Source: Earliella scabrosa (taxonomy: Eukaryota; Basidiomycota; Agaricomycetes; Polyporales; Polyporaceae). Taken from it: DNA of 64,000 nucleotides. The notes under the pieces were generated by a model. That model had not been told where the DNA came from, ran no database searches, and saw only the letters and a list, made by a program, of their open reading frames with translations. Below, piece after piece: positions 11,148 through 21,713 of this stretch. Position numbers and translations under genes: made by a program. Numbering within the stretch: the first letter of the stretch is position 1; the number at the start of each line of letters is the position of its first letter. The stretch spans positions 992,001 to 1,056,000 of the forward strand of contig JABYQQ010000001.1 in assembly GCA_022605405.1 (NCBI GenBank), read 5' to 3'.

Positions 11148-12479
11148 CTATAGTCTAGTGAGGGGTTGCTGATCTTGGATATTGATGGGGTAACTGACCG
11201 CTGAAATCGACTTGCAGGACGACCACAAAGTCCACGCGAGGGCGGAGAGGATGGTAGTGAATGCTACAAAATGATCACTGAGTATGTCTGGCCTCGCGCG
11301 GACTCGATGCTCAACATACTGTGAGTAGCTTGTGGCCACCCTGGGGAACGTTGGAGCGATGGAGGATGTCATACAGCTTGACCTCCTCGTTGTTACAGCC
11401 GCGGGCGGCGGTACGCGTAATAAATCACATGACCGTAACGCAACGTGTGTGTGACCGGGCCTTCGGCGCGGGGCCGTTCCCAGGCCGTTCCCCCACCACT
11501 CGCATAGACTGGCATGCACGCTCCCAGGCCGTGCACCTCCTTTAAACCACTCGCCGTCCACCTTGCCCACTGTGATACGAATGCATCCGCCTGTACAGTT
11601 CCATGCATGCAGTCCCACCGACAAGTCCTTCGGCACATGGGTAGAGCGACGGATGTCCGCAACGAGGGAGATCGGCAGGGTCTTCTAACTCAGGTGAGTT
11701 TTTTTGGGTGGAAGCCGCTTGCGTCGCCAGACTCCGCTTGCCGTCGGGTCCACTTCGCTTGGGATAGGTTTCGCCATGGATTTCCATGGCATGCCGCTAG
11801 CGAACCAAACTCCTCGCCAAGCCAAGGTTAGATACTCTGCCGTCCGTGGACTGAAAGATCGTAAAGTACTGCCCTCCAGGGTCCAGTCGCCAGCACGGCG
11901 ACTCTCGTGCGCTGTACAATATTCGTGGGTGGACGTTGTGTGGATATTGCCCGCTTGCGTCCGCTGACTGCTCCGTACGTGTGACGTCTCATGTCCACGT
12001 CATCCCCTTCACTAGAGATCCCGATTTCCTACCAAACCTCGCAGGGGCCTGCAACATAAGTACTTAGCGAGCCACCCAAACGTTCCGTTCCGAATGGCCC
12101 GCAATTTAGGTTGCGCTCGCGGCATCGGTCCAGCGGCGCCCGACGCCTGTCCGCGCGGCTGGTCATCGCGCCCCTGCGGCCTGCGTCGCTATGAACGAGC
12201 AACGTCAGGGCCTTCGCGGCGATCATCGTACGCGAACCTCTGGCCGCCCGCGATCGACAGTCGTCCGACATTCCAGGTCTTTCCGTCGGCTGCTGGTGGC
12301 CTACTCTGTCCTCTCTCCAAGTCTCCACCGTTCACCACAACCAAGTAGTCCCCGCACACATACTTTGCTGCGTACACTCTTTCCTTCTGTGACATCATTT
12401 TAGTGCATCTCTGTCCACCCGCCGAGCGTAAGTAATCCGCTCCGATTACCTGGTCATTGGGTTGAAAATTGAACGTCAT
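11148..12479 (-). CDS. Unrecognised multi-exon gene or gene remnant upstream of the transposase gene
   Basis: A plausible 5' part starts with ATG at 12479 (MTFNFQPNDQ), splices at a gtaatc donor into an exon containing KRVYAAKYVCGDY-like coding sequence (about 12436-12260), and may continue through an exon around 12190-12070. Further minus-strand stretches read as protein near 11940-11830 (containing GQYFTIFQSTDGRVSNLG) and 11690-11560 (containing LHAWNCTGGCIRITVGK). I could not join all pieces in phase, so this may be a decayed gene. No known domain is recognised. It lies on the same strand as, and just upstream of, the transposon genes, so it could be a third element gene or a neighbour. 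Confidence 0.35.
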
Positions 12480-12490
12480 AGTAGGTGCTC

Positions 12491-13999
12491 ATGTCTGCCA
12501 GCAGGAAGGCGGCTGCATCTGCACGCGTTTCTATTCAGCTCGCACCCCAAGGATACAGCGTGCCCCTCGCGTGCAACGCCCCCTTCTCCCGAGTGTTCCC
12601 CGTCGAACTGCTCGAAAAGGTGTTCCACCACTACCTGTCTGATTGGCACCCCACCGCCTTTCTCCAAAACCTCACCTGTGGTCTTCCGGTGGTGCTTCCT
12701 CCCTTTCCAGCACATCCCCAACGTCGGGATGTGCTCCGGAAGGTGTGTCGCCACTGGGACTCTGTCTTAACGCAGGCGTCGGCGTTGTGGACCACGCTCA
12801 TCATCCATCCCAAGCTGGACGTCTCTTCTTTCCCTCTCGCCATCTCACGCTCGCGCCATCGCTCCTTAAGCATCCACTGCATCTACCACCGCGATCAAAA
12901 CGCCGACAATGCGGCGACGTTGGAGCCGGTACTTGAACGCATGGGCCGCGCGTTTCGTATCGCTAGTCGCTCCTTGGCGCGTTGGGGCGATCTAACGGTG
13001 TACACAGACGACTGGCAGTTCATGACCACGATCCTGGAATCAATGTCGCGTCTACCCAACCCGCTTTCCCTGCATACGTTTCGCCTCGTCTACACCGGTC
13101 TCGACTTGAACCCACCTTTCGAGCAATACTTGTCCATGTCCGCCTTCCCCCCATCATCCATGCGCTCTCAGTCTTGCGCCCTTACCAGTTTGACCCTACG
13201 CGGGTGTCGTATCGACTGGAAGGCGTTCGCCGGCGTGGTATCGGAGTCGCTTACAGATCTCACCCTCGACGACATTCTGGACCGTGTGGCCCTCGGAGAG
13301 CTGGGCGAATTGTTGCAACGTGCAACCTCCCTCCGTTACCTCCGCCTCGCCGGGTTCTTCGTGGACATGTACCTCAAAGGGCCCGCCCGCACGTCCATCT
13401 CTCTCCCGAATCTTCAAACGTTGGCCATCAGCGTGTTCGAAGTCACCTGCGCCTTCGAGCTCCTCCGACTTCTACGCACCCCGGTCGTGGCCCAAGTGTG
13501 GCTAGACCTGCACTGGGGAACAGTGGGGCCCGACGAAGCGGACCTAACGTTCATCTTCCAGGACCTGGAAGAAGCGGGAGATACGCACCTCTGGCGGTCG
13601 GTTCGTTCCCTCACCCTTCGCTCCTTCGGCCTTGCGCTGCCGATTCGGGATTTGGGTGCGGCGCGCAACTTCTTCCGATCCTTCCCCTCCCTAGGTGAAC
13701 TCACTTTGGACTTCCATTACCTTCACACCACATTTTGGCAGTGGCTCCTCGACGCGACCCGCGACGGCTATCTGGGTACCTTGCAGACGTTGACCGTCGC
13801 CGGACTATGCCCGATCGACGTGCAAGAGTTCGTGGCGGCGCGCCAGCGAGCCGGCCTGCAACGCGTCCACGTCGTATTCATCACTGACGTTACCATCTTT
13901 GATCCCTACGCTGAACGCAAGCTGTGGTTCACTTGGCTATACGCCAACACGCTCAGCGTGAACATTGTACGCCTGCAAGGGTATACTCTCCGACACTGA
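12491..13999 (+). CDS. F-box protein with leucine-rich-repeat-like region (502 aa, single exon)
   Basis: An uninterrupted frame starts at ATG 12491; the in-frame GTG six bases upstream is not needed. Residues ~34-100 form an F-box: FPVELLEKVFHHYL, then VLRKVCRHWDSVLTQASALWTTLII. This is the start used by the large Agaricomycete F-box family, which presents substrates to SCF ubiquitin ligases through Skp1. The rest alternates hydrophobic strand/helix units (for example ALTSLTLRGCRI, SLRYLRLAGFFV, LGELTLDFHYL), consistent with an irregular LRR solenoid for substrate recognition. It lacks introns, unlike the neighbouring transposon genes. Its target is unknown. The gene is intact and codon-biased towards C at third positions. 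Confidence 0.8.
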   Translation: MSASRKAAASARVSIQLAPQGYSVPLACNAPFSRVFPVELLEKVFHHYLSDWHPTAFLQNLTCGLPVVLPPFPAHPQRRDVLRKVCRHWDSVLTQASALWTTLIIHPKLDVSSFPLAISRSRHRSLSIHCIYHRDQNADNAATLEPVLERMGRAFRIASRSLARWGDLTVYTDDWQFMTTILESMSRLPNPLSLHTFRLVYTGLDLNPPFEQYLSMSAFPPSSMRSQSCALTSLTLRGCRIDWKAFAGVVSESLTDLTLDDILDRVALGELGELLQRATSLRYLRLAGFFVDMYLKGPARTSISLPNLQTLAISVFEVTCAFELLRLLRTPVVAQVWLDLHWGTVGPDEADLTFIFQDLEEAGDTHLWRSVRSLTLRSFGLALPIRDLGAARNFFRSFPSLGELTLDFHYLHTTFWQWLLDATRDGYLGTLQTLTVAGLCPIDVQEFVAARQRAGLQRVHVVFITDVTIFDPYAERKLWFTWLYANTLSVNIVRLQGYTLRH

Positions 14000-14123
14000 T
14001 TCCCGTCATCGTCTTCGTATTTCCCGCGTTCTACACACTCAGACTCCTTACTCTACTCTCAAACCTTGCTGTACGATCCCTCCCTCCGCCCACCTCCCCT
14101 ATCATTCTATATTACACTTTTCT

Positions 14124-14289
14124 ATCTACTGACCGTCATTCTTTCCCAACCGTCTACGCTACGAGACGTCCGCTAACACACTCGACGCCCTAATCGCTCT
14201 CATTTTATCTACTGACCGTCATTCTTTCCCAACCGTTTACGCTACGAGACGTCCGCTAACACAGTCAACGCCCTAATCGCTCTCATTTG
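14124..14289. repeat. Two-copy 83-bp direct tandem duplication
   Basis: Bases 14124-14206 and 14207-14289 are near-identical copies; each starts atctactgaccgtcattc. They differ at only a few sites, for example cgtctacg against cgtttacg and cactcgacg against cagtcaacg. The repeat lies just downstream of the F-box gene, probably in its 3' UTR or intergenic tail. The low divergence suggests recent slippage or unequal exchange. It has no coding potential and does not resemble a transposon end. Confidence 0.9.
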
Positions 14290-14673
14290 AGTGTTCCCTG
14301 CTTGTCGTGTGGTACGGTGCAGCGGCGTAGGAACGCGCTTCGTTGGGGTCGTTCCCTGAAACCTGCGCTCTTAATACTACTCTAATCTTCGGTATACAGG
14401 TACACCCTGACGTCCGTGCATTTACTTGTGAGACAAACCTATGGTAGGGATTGCGTTTCCGCGATCACACATTCCACAAGCAGCCAATAGACGACCCACG
14501 GGGGCAGGGCGGTCATTGACGGGCATCGTTCATGAACTCACGCGACCACAGGCGACGCGGCAGTGCCCAAATCACACATATGAGTTTGTAAACAAGCGTG
14601 CGGAGAGCAGGGACCCATATGTAGGATTTCGCGATCATGAAACAAAGTAGATACAACGGCGGATGACGGGGGA
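14290..14673. other. Intergenic, no feature seen
   Basis: No reading frame with coding character, RNA gene or repeat is evident between the tandem duplication and the end of the small coiled-coil gene on the minus strand. Confidence 0.5.
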
Positions 14674-15209
14674 CTAAGAAGTGCTAGCAGACGGGGGCGG
14701 GGTGATGGGCGGGGGTGCGGGGCGGGAGAGCTGCTGACGCCACACACACTCACAACGGTTTTGAGTGCTCTTCAGCTGCTCCTCCGCGCGTTTCCGCTTC
14801 TGCTCTGAGTCCCAAAAGAGCTCCGCAAACTCGTGAGCGAGAGTCTGCGCGGTCCGGAGAACGTCCCGCATGTCCGTGTTACGCCGTTCCGCGCGGTGCA
14901 GCTCTTCGAGTAAGCCGGCGGTCTGACCACGCAAGAGAGCTAGGAACGCTAATAGAGCCGTCAGCCCATGGGCCCAACAACAATGTAGGGTGCAAAGACT
15001 GACCGTTGGTCCACACGGCGCAGGCGTGACAGCCGGCAACATCCAGTGAGTAGGCATCGACGCTGCCAGCATTGGGCCCGCCCGGAGTTGGGCTGCGAAC
15101 GGTGACTGTGTGGGGCCTAGATGGATAGCATGAGTGTCCAAACCAACGGGAGACTGCTGAGCGCGGTCACTGACTGTCCACACGGAAAGACAACGGTCTG
15201 AGAAGACAT
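14674..15209 (-). CDS. Small protein with C-terminal coiled coil and Pro-rich tail, function unknown (model tentative)
   Basis: The 3' ~300 bases of this minus-strand span code for a convincing helical segment: LLEELHRAERRNTDMRD..., then HEFAELFWDSEQKRKRAEEQ. The heptad spacing suggests a coiled coil, and a Pro/Ser-rich end (PAPPPITPPPSAST) stops at 14674. A possible start is ATG at 15209 (MSSQTVVFPCGQ), with an acceptor at the end of that segment and another intron near 15000, but the phases could not be made fully consistent. I recognise no family. It is either a small lineage-specific gene or a remnant. Confidence 0.35.
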
Positions 15210-15273
15210 GATTGGTCGGGGAGGACTGAGCTCTGAGGCGGGGAGAGAAAGAGGGGGATGGGCCGAGCGCACG

Positions 15274-15303
15274 AAGTGGACGGAAGCAAAGTGGACGGAA
15301 GCA
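15274..15303. repeat. Short direct tandem repeat, 15-bp unit x2
   Basis: The unit aagtggacggaagca occurs twice in a row and is followed by shorter aagtgg echoes. It sits just upstream of the tentative minus-strand coiled-coil gene, in what would be its promoter. It is a simple slippage product with no evident function. Confidence 0.8.
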
Positions 15304-16742
15304 AAGTGGAAGTGGAAGTGCCACCATGCGGCCCGCCGGCAGGAGAGCCAAATAGGTACAAGCAAACTACGCGTATTTGCAATTCGCCCGATCACGACCG
15401 ATAAGGAACTCTGTACAGCTACTTGTGTGAAGGTGCTGGTGCATACTCCTTGTGCTCGTTGTTGACAGTGGTCCAGTTCAACTCCTACACAGCATGTCGG
15501 TGTCGAACTCGGGCTCCTGCGTCCTCACTTGACTGCACTCACCGCCGAGCTCGCTGCTCAGGGCTATCGCCTAGTGCCGGAGGACTTCAAGCCGCGACAC
15601 TGTTGTGATCGACATGCTTGGCGACCCTGTAGAGTCTAGAAACTCGCCAATCGGGCAGCCCAGCAGATGGCGGTCCCGTCAACTTCCGTGAGTGTGATGC
15701 TCTCAGACTCCACACCCTTCAGCTGTACGCCACTCGGAGTTGTACAAACGCGCATAGAAACTACCAAAGAATGATAGCACTTGCTCACAGGCATTGCTTC
15801 TTTCTGGTGCTGAGAGCGGGAACCCAACATATCTCAGTCTGGACTCGGAGGCTGATACAAGTTCCGGGAGGAATTCTGACTGCGGTTCGGGTGAGCATGG
15901 TGATAAGTCACGTTGACCGTTCAACCACCAATCAGATCTGCCGAGCGAGGTACATCGTCCTCGCCGACTGACGATCAGAGCCGACCCCAGTCCTCGCCAG
16001 TCCCATGAGCTCCCATAGAGTGGCTAAGACCTTCGCTAGGCAAATAGAACATTCCATCCCGGGGCAACGCAAATGACGCCACCGCCGCACAAATGTGTCT
16101 TCCAGTGACATCGCTCGGTGCCGAGGTTAAAGACCCTCATCGTTCAAGGGCGCAGAGGCTGTTGGGACTCAAACATCGCATTATGAGGTGGGCCGGAGAG
16201 CATGGCAGACCAGCGAGCACGCGCACATGGGCCCGCGTCGCGCGCAGACATATCCGTGGTCCGAGTGATGCCCACGTTTCTCCTGCCCAGGGACCATAAC
16301 TCTTCAAGGCAGGTGAGGTCCAATCTCGGCGTACCTCAGACTCATATTCCATGCGCCCGCTAGCCCGACGCGCTGCAACGTTCTAGGCGCAACCCAGCAT
16401 CATGAGCGCGAATCGGACCGATGGAGCCAACCATGACATAGCCAGTGCGCGAGGCCGGCGTGATTGCAGCCGCGAATCCGCGATCGCAAGGACTCGGGAG
16501 TTTCCAGCAGTTACACTGGTGTCGGGCGTACTCCGGAGTCCGCGCGGCTTGCAGACTTCAGTGCTGGTACGAATAAGCTGCTGCCCATCCTACCCCGTGC
16601 CCGCCACCAATGCCGCCGACCAGCGAACGTCAGGTGCGCAAGGTCACGACCACGTCCCAGGTCAGCCACTCGTGAGTGCTCCAGCTCCCATTTCGTTAGC
16701 CGGAATATTGCTCTGACACTGTCCAGCTCGTTCAGTGCCCGG
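15304..16742. other. Intergenic, no supportable gene
   Basis: Only short frames on both strands, none with domain-like sequence, coherent introns or clear codon bias. The region leads into the first F-box/nucleotidyltransferase-like gene. The frame of that gene stays open upstream to about 16464, but the upstream part is compositionally unlike the downstream protein and is treated as leader sequence. Confidence 0.5.
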
Positions 16743-17753
16743 ATGGGCGCAGAGGTATCCCTGAGGGCAATCCGCACTCCGCAACACCCTCGGGGACTTC
16801 TATCGTACACCTACCCCGACACACCACTCGTCCCCCGTCTGTGCGTGGATGTTTGCATCGCAATCCTCCAACTCCTCGACCTGAATGAGCTGGCGTCCGT
16901 GCGCGGAACGAGCACCCTCGCCGACGCGTATGGAGCGGCAGTCCTGGGCCATCGTACGCGTCACCTCCTGGAGCACTTCTGCCAACATCCTGAAAGCGTC
17001 TTGGACGCATTGCTGTTCTCCTGCTCGGTCCTAGGGGGTATGACATCCTCCCATCTCCTCTATCCCAATCTCTACCCTACGTGCGACGTCCTGCACATCT
17101 ACACGCCTCGCGCTCTCTTCTTCCATATGATCGGCTACTTGACGCGGTGCGAACGCTATACCTATGAACTCCACGCACCCTCGTCCGCCCAGCTCCCCAG
17201 CGCGCTCTCGGTGGCGGTCCTGAAGAAGGGCGACCTGCGAATCGAAATCACCGTGAGCCGCAGCGACTGCCCCCTGGAACCCCTGGCGAACCTTTCAAGC
17301 ACGGCGTTGGTGACCTACCTATCCCCCACGGAGATTGGTGTAGCCTACCCCGCGAGCCTAGCGGCGCAGAGAATGCTGTTGCATCCGCGCAGTCTCACAG
17401 AAGATCTCAAGGTTCCCGAAGACTGGAAGCCCGAGCTGCGTACTCTCCACTCCAACGGATGGAAAATCGCGACGCGGCTGTCTGCCCGGCGAGACGAAGG
17501 ACGGCCCTGTCGGGGACGTCGCTCTGCGGAGTGTGCAGCGGCGCTGCGGTATTTGGGCGACAGGCATTGCCTACAGCCCCCGCTCCACCCCCGGGGAGCG
17601 GTGCTGTACCGGCCTCACGTGGACCTGGTGCGGGAGTATACTGTGCTTTGGTGGAGAGGGGGAAAGACTTGCGCAAAATCGTGCGCGAGTGGCGAACGGG
17701 AGATAGAGTCCTCGTCCCGCACTGTGCCTCGAAGTGTATTACGTAGGACGTAG
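16743..17753 (+). CDS. F-box-like protein with degenerate nucleotidyltransferase-like domain, copy 1 of 3
   Basis: From ATG 16743 the protein opens with an F-box-like helix pair (PRLCVDVCIAILQLLDLNELASVRG). It continues with the family pattern LLEHFCQHPESVLDALLFS, then CSVLGG...LYPTCDVLHIYTPR. In many Agaricomycete proteins this region reads 'isGS.al.fl...DlDlyv', resembling the first strand and DxD of a nucleotidyltransferase fold. Here the Gly-Ser and paired Asp residues are lost, so catalysis is unlikely. Near the end, RGAVLYRP and a W...C...C pattern (TVLWWRGGKTCAKSC) match the C-terminus of the next gene (RGAIFARLDP ... CRPCGGNC), supporting paralogy. Role unknown; F-box proteins are usually SCF substrate receptors. 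The coding sequence may be frame-eroded near 17450-17600. Confidence 0.6.
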   Translation: MGAEVSLRAIRTPQHPRGLLSYTYPDTPLVPRLCVDVCIAILQLLDLNELASVRGTSTLADAYGAAVLGHRTRHLLEHFCQHPESVLDALLFSCSVLGGMTSSHLLYPNLYPTCDVLHIYTPRALFFHMIGYLTRCERYTYELHAPSSAQLPSALSVAVLKKGDLRIEITVSRSDCPLEPLANLSSTALVTYLSPTEIGVAYPASLAAQRMLLHPRSLTEDLKVPEDWKPELRTLHSNGWKIATRLSARRDEGRPCRGRRSAECAAALRYLGDRHCLQPPLHPRGAVLYRPHVDLVREYTVLWWRGGKTCAKSCASGEREIESSSRTVPRSVLRRT

Positions 17754-17956
17754 ACAAACACAACGGCGGTGTACTAGAGGGCGATAATGAACATGCTGTC
17801 CACCCAAATCCCCGGCCTGATACATCCACGTTGCGCGCCCTGCGATCCCGGGCCAGGTCGCTTAGAAGAGTCAACGCCCCATCCCGCACGCTCATCCGGG
17901 CTCGCTGAACCTCATCTAGTCCGACGCCCCTTGCCTTGCACATCGTACTCAGCCCC

Positions 17957-18874
17957 ATGTGCACTCCGCCAGCAAAGTCCTTCTCATGGGCGAGACTTCC
18001 TTACTCCACGAAGTTACATGTTTGTCGCTATCTCAGCCTCCAAACCCTAGGCTACCTGCGTCAAACGTCGCACGAGCAGAAGGACCTCGTTCGGGATGCC
18101 CTTGCCGCAACACTGGAGGAGCTGGTTAGGATGTTTCTACCGGATCCCCGGGGTTTTCTACAGCACCTCACGGCTAGAGGAGGGGTAATCGGGGGGGATG
18201 TGGCCGTCCTATTCCTTTTGCGAACCCGGCTCTTCCGACCCCACACTCTGGACGTCTTCCTGCCCGCCCAGGCTGGTCCAGCGGTTGAAAACGAGCTATT
18301 CCTCCACCAAGGAGCCATTGAGAGCTCGCTGAGCGTTCGCAACGTCGCCGATGAGCCAGAGCTGGCGGAGCGCGGGCTCCACGCCGTCGTGACCGTGCGC
18401 ACCACCGTCGGACTGGGAGCGATCGTGCTTCATTCGAGCGCCAGTCCCGACCCCCTCGTTCCCGTTTCCCGAAGCTGGTGCACGACGGACGTCTCCTACG
18501 TGAACATGAAGTATTTCGGGACGGGTTACCCTCGCCTGCTCTTCATACGGCGAGCCCTGTTGGGGGACGAAGTCTCATACGCGGACGCCCTCCTGGATCG
18601 GGCGGAGTCGCGCGGGTTCGACGTTCGTCTTATGCCGGACCAGTGGGCGGAATGGGCAGGCCCCGATTGCGGCGCGGCCAGGTGGATCTGCCCTACCCAA
18701 CCTCGCAAGTTCAACGATCGCGGGGCGATCTTCGCGCGACTCGACCCCCTGGTATACAGCCCTATGGTCGTATCCAACCAATGGAGGATGGACTGTCGGC
18801 CGTGCGGAGGGAACTGCCTGAAGGACCACTCGCCTTGGGGGATGAGTAGCTCGGACAAGTTTGTGAAGGGATGA
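17957..18874 (+). CDS. F-box-like protein with degenerate nucleotidyltransferase-like domain, copy 2 of 3
   Basis: ATG at 17957 starts MCTPPAKSFSW and is followed by an F-box-like segment (RLPYSTKLHVCRYLSLQTLGYLR). It then has LVRMFLPDPRGFLQHLTARGGVIGGDVAVLFLL...LDVFLPA, the same layout as the genes at 16743 and 20604: F-box, 'P..FL..L', glycine turn, hydrophobic strand, then the slot where active relatives have DxD. Only one Asp (LDVF) remains. The C-terminus has RGAIFARLDP and a Cys cluster (CRPCGGNC). It is a single exon of about 305 residues. Three related genes on one strand within 5 kb indicate local duplication followed by strong divergence. No substrate or pathway can be assigned. Confidence 0.65.
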   Translation: MCTPPAKSFSWARLPYSTKLHVCRYLSLQTLGYLRQTSHEQKDLVRDALAATLEELVRMFLPDPRGFLQHLTARGGVIGGDVAVLFLLRTRLFRPHTLDVFLPAQAGPAVENELFLHQGAIESSLSVRNVADEPELAERGLHAVVTVRTTVGLGAIVLHSSASPDPLVPVSRSWCTTDVSYVNMKYFGTGYPRLLFIRRALLGDEVSYADALLDRAESRGFDVRLMPDQWAEWAGPDCGAARWICPTQPRKFNDRGAIFARLDPLVYSPMVVSNQWRMDCRPCGGNCLKDHSPWGMSSSDKFVKG

Positions 18875-20603
18875 AGAGCCGAGGGGAGGCCGATGGGAAC
18901 GCACCGCAGGGTGTCCTTCTCTCTCGTCGCAAGGGAGCAGTGCGCGGTGTAGACTTATTCGCACAAAAAGTGTACATCACATTGCAAGGCGGGGATAATG
19001 CGTACGGGGGGCTATCGCTAACGTACGGACCTCGAACTGGGAGGGTTCTAGCGGCGGAGTAGATGCTACGCAGATGAAAACGTCTGCGCAGCGAAGGAGG
19101 AGGAGCGGAGGGCTTGGTGGGGGGGAGGAGGACGCACGGCGCGGGAGGGCAGGAGACGCGGGTGGGGAAGGACAGCGAAGAAGCTACAAAGGGGGCCTGA
19201 CACTCACCCCGCGACAGAGGAGGACTGGGACAGGGGCCGCGGCGAACATGCGCCGGAGTGGAGCTGCTTGGGCCGCGGCGGGGAGACGGCACGATCGAAG
19301 GGGAAGAGGTGAGGGTGAGCGAAACCGCGGAATGGAGAAGACGCAGAGGACGGACCGCGTATGTCTCTCGCGCGACAGGTGCACGGGAGATGGGGACATA
19401 GGCTGCATGACCGGCTTCGACTCAAGGGCGAGATTGCGGACGAAGGTGACAGCGCGACGTCTGAAGAGTACCTCTGTTGGACGCCACGCTGCACGGTAGG
19501 AATGGGTGGGGCCGGTACCCGGCGTAATCCCACTGGTTCCGTGATGAGCTGTCCGTCGCCTCTCGAGTTGAAGCCTAGGAGGGCGGTGAGGTAGGGCAGC
19601 GATGCCGAGAGACGAAGACGAGAAGAAAAGACAGCGTCGTCGGAGTACCTCCTAAGACGAGCCTTGGACGACTAGGGAGGCCGGTACCCGTGCTGCAACC
19701 TAGCGTCGAGGTGGAAGAGACAGGGAGGAGAGCAGAGTGAAACTTGAAAGACGCGCGAACGGGACGACCCATGTGGATGGCTGACTAAGCATCCAAGAGC
19801 TGACTAAGACAGAAGCGGCACTCGGGCCGGACACCATGAGCAGAGAAGTTGTCTCTGCGCACCTTTGGCCGAGACAGCATGCAGATGACAGTGAGTAAAC
19901 GGGCGGTGACTCTCGGAAATGGCATACGCTGACCGCACACACCTCCACAGCAGTAGAACAGCCGAATTGGAAGCTAACCCACTTCGAATGGGTGTCTCCA
20001 CATGTGGGTGGTTGAAGCGAACCACGCCAGTCGTCCACCGGAACCCCACGAGTGGCCGCATGGGGTGGCTTGGGCGAGTGAACTAGATAGCGGTGTGTAC
20101 CATGGCCAGAGTGCTGAAATATCAATCAGCAGTCCTCGTGAGAGCCCCGGGTCGACTAGTCCTCGCCGGAATCCTCCAGAGCGGCGCCGGAGGCAGGCAT
20201 GGTCGCCTTTCCGCGTTAGAACCTGATGTGCGAAGATAACTGACGGCGCATGACTGGGTAGAATTACCCCAAATGACCCAAACAGTCGCGCTGATTGAAC
20301 ATCTCAGACCCGCAGGCAGATCTGCGACGAGCTATCATCCGGAGTGCCAGGGATGAGATACCCCACGCCGACGTTGTGACGGGGAGATTGTAACATCAAC
20401 AAATACAGCCTCGCCCCTGTTGGGCCGCCTGGTCGTGACCTTCAGCTATCACTCAGCGACCTTCTTTACGGAGAACGTGCCGATTCAAGATGACTACCGC
20501 CAGGCCCGTGTTGCAGGAGCCGTTTCCCCCGTGAGCACTGATATCTGGTTTTCTTGCGGCCAGCGGGCCCGGGCAATACTGACTGCTGGTCGTTAGGGTT
20601 CCA
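18875..20603. other. No firm gene; possible decayed minus-strand gene
   Basis: The minus strand between about 20120 and 18900 contains several readable but unjoined stretches (for example around 19560-19330) separated by acceptor-like sites. The pattern recalls the multi-exon minus-strand gene at 22271-23818. No start, consistent phases or domain could be established. The 5' end of the gene at 20604 probably reaches into 20450-20600, because its first visible codons follow a ttag acceptor at 20596. Confidence 0.4.
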
Positions 20604-21713
20604 ATGGAAGTCATCCACAGGATCATCACCCAGAGCGATATCCAAACGGTTCTGCAGTGGCGAGCCGTGAACGATAGTTTCGCGCGCGAGGTCGACGGCA
20701 TGCTGTACCGCGCCATGGCGAGGCTGGTGCGGGTGTACGTGGGCCGACCGGAATATCTGCTTCAAGCCCTATGGCGATATCGGGCAGTCATATCAGCCGA
20801 AACCGCTCTCGCATTCTTCCTGGACGATCCCAACGTTCTTAACAGAGACCTGGAGATCTGCGTTCCCCGAGCGCGAGGGAAGGCCCTTCAGAAATACTTG
20901 AAGCGCCGCTACCGCCTCGTCAAGGTGGCCGGGAAAGAGAAGGGCTGCCGATACTACGACGTTCCTTCGGATCTCGAAACGGTGTTGTACGTGGTCGTCG
21001 GATCCAACGCGCAAAGATTCATCCGCATTGTCTGCATGCCCTCCCCCAGTGCCCTCGCGCCACTCTGTGCGCAAAGCACTACAGCCCTCATGTCTTTCTT
21101 CTCTCCTCGAGTTCTCTGCTGCCCGTATGCGGCCCTGACCCTGCGGCGGTGCGGTCTGATAAGAGCCGGGGAGTTTGATTCTCAAGGACGGCGCCGTAGT
21201 CGAGAATGGGAAATTAAACGACATCTCCTACTCATTCTCAAAGGACAGTTCACCTTCGCGCAAGACCCGTGCGCCCTGGTGGTACCCCCCCTGGCGCCGC
21301 ACCCGGAGAGACCGTGGGGCACAGCCGAAGAAACTTGGTGTCTGGGTCATTTGTACCTTTGCCACTGTCGTGTGCGATACTTCGGGGACGCGGGCTGCCT
21401 GTCGGCATTGATAGGTCCGGACACACACGCTACGATCGAGAGGTACTTCTTGCATCGAGGTGGTGGGCACGACGGTGAAGATGTGATTCTCGTCTGGCGC
21501 TTTCCGGGAATGTGGATCAGGTGCCTCGGGATGCACAACCACCGCGACGAATCCGTGGCGTATACGCCTATAGGACCGGTTGAGGTGGGCGTCGCACATG
21601 TTATCTTCAACATGGGAGGACGTTTCGCAGGAGATCATATGGTAGGATATCCAGCCATGGTAAGTTGCAACTATTTCGCTACAGATGGTAGGTATCTGAC
21701 GAACAAGCAATAG
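20604..21713 (+). CDS. F-box-like/nucleotidyltransferase-like family protein, copy 3 of 3 (5' end incomplete)
   Basis: Translation from 20604 begins MEVIHRIITQSDIQTVLQWRAV, the second half of an F-box. The preceding codons (V-P before Met, after a cgttag acceptor) suggest that an upstream exon is missing from this model. Then come YVGRPEYLLQALWRYRAVISAETALAFFLDD...LEICVPRARGKAL, the best preserved copy of the family motif: 'VIS..TAL.FF' followed by an acidic LEI strand. The usual Gly-Ser and second Asp are absent. A long C-terminal half (about residues 130-369) with Cys and aromatic residues follows (GHLYLCHCRVRYFG, VWRFPGMWIRCLGMH). It is about 369 residues as drawn. Probably not catalytic; the role may be protein recognition. 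Confidence 0.6.
   Translation: MEVIHRIITQSDIQTVLQWRAVNDSFAREVDGMLYRAMARLVRVYVGRPEYLLQALWRYRAVISAETALAFFLDDPNVLNRDLEICVPRARGKALQKYLKRRYRLVKVAGKEKGCRYYDVPSDLETVLYVVVGSNAQRFIRIVCMPSPSALAPLCAQSTTALMSFFSPRVLCCPYAALTLRRCGLIRAGEFDSQGRRRSREWEIKRHLLLILKGQFTFAQDPCALVVPPLAPHPERPWGTAEETWCLGHLYLCHCRVRYFGDAGCLSALIGPDTHATIERYFLHRGGGHDGEDVILVWRFPGMWIRCLGMHNHRDESVAYTPIGPVEVGVAHVIFNMGGRFAGDHMVGYPAMVSCNYFATDGRYLTNKQ

Noticed and set aside
12982..13698. 238-residue plus-strand frame inside the F-box gene
   Set aside because: Out-of-frame reading of a GC-rich single exon; the F-box frame is clearly the coding one.
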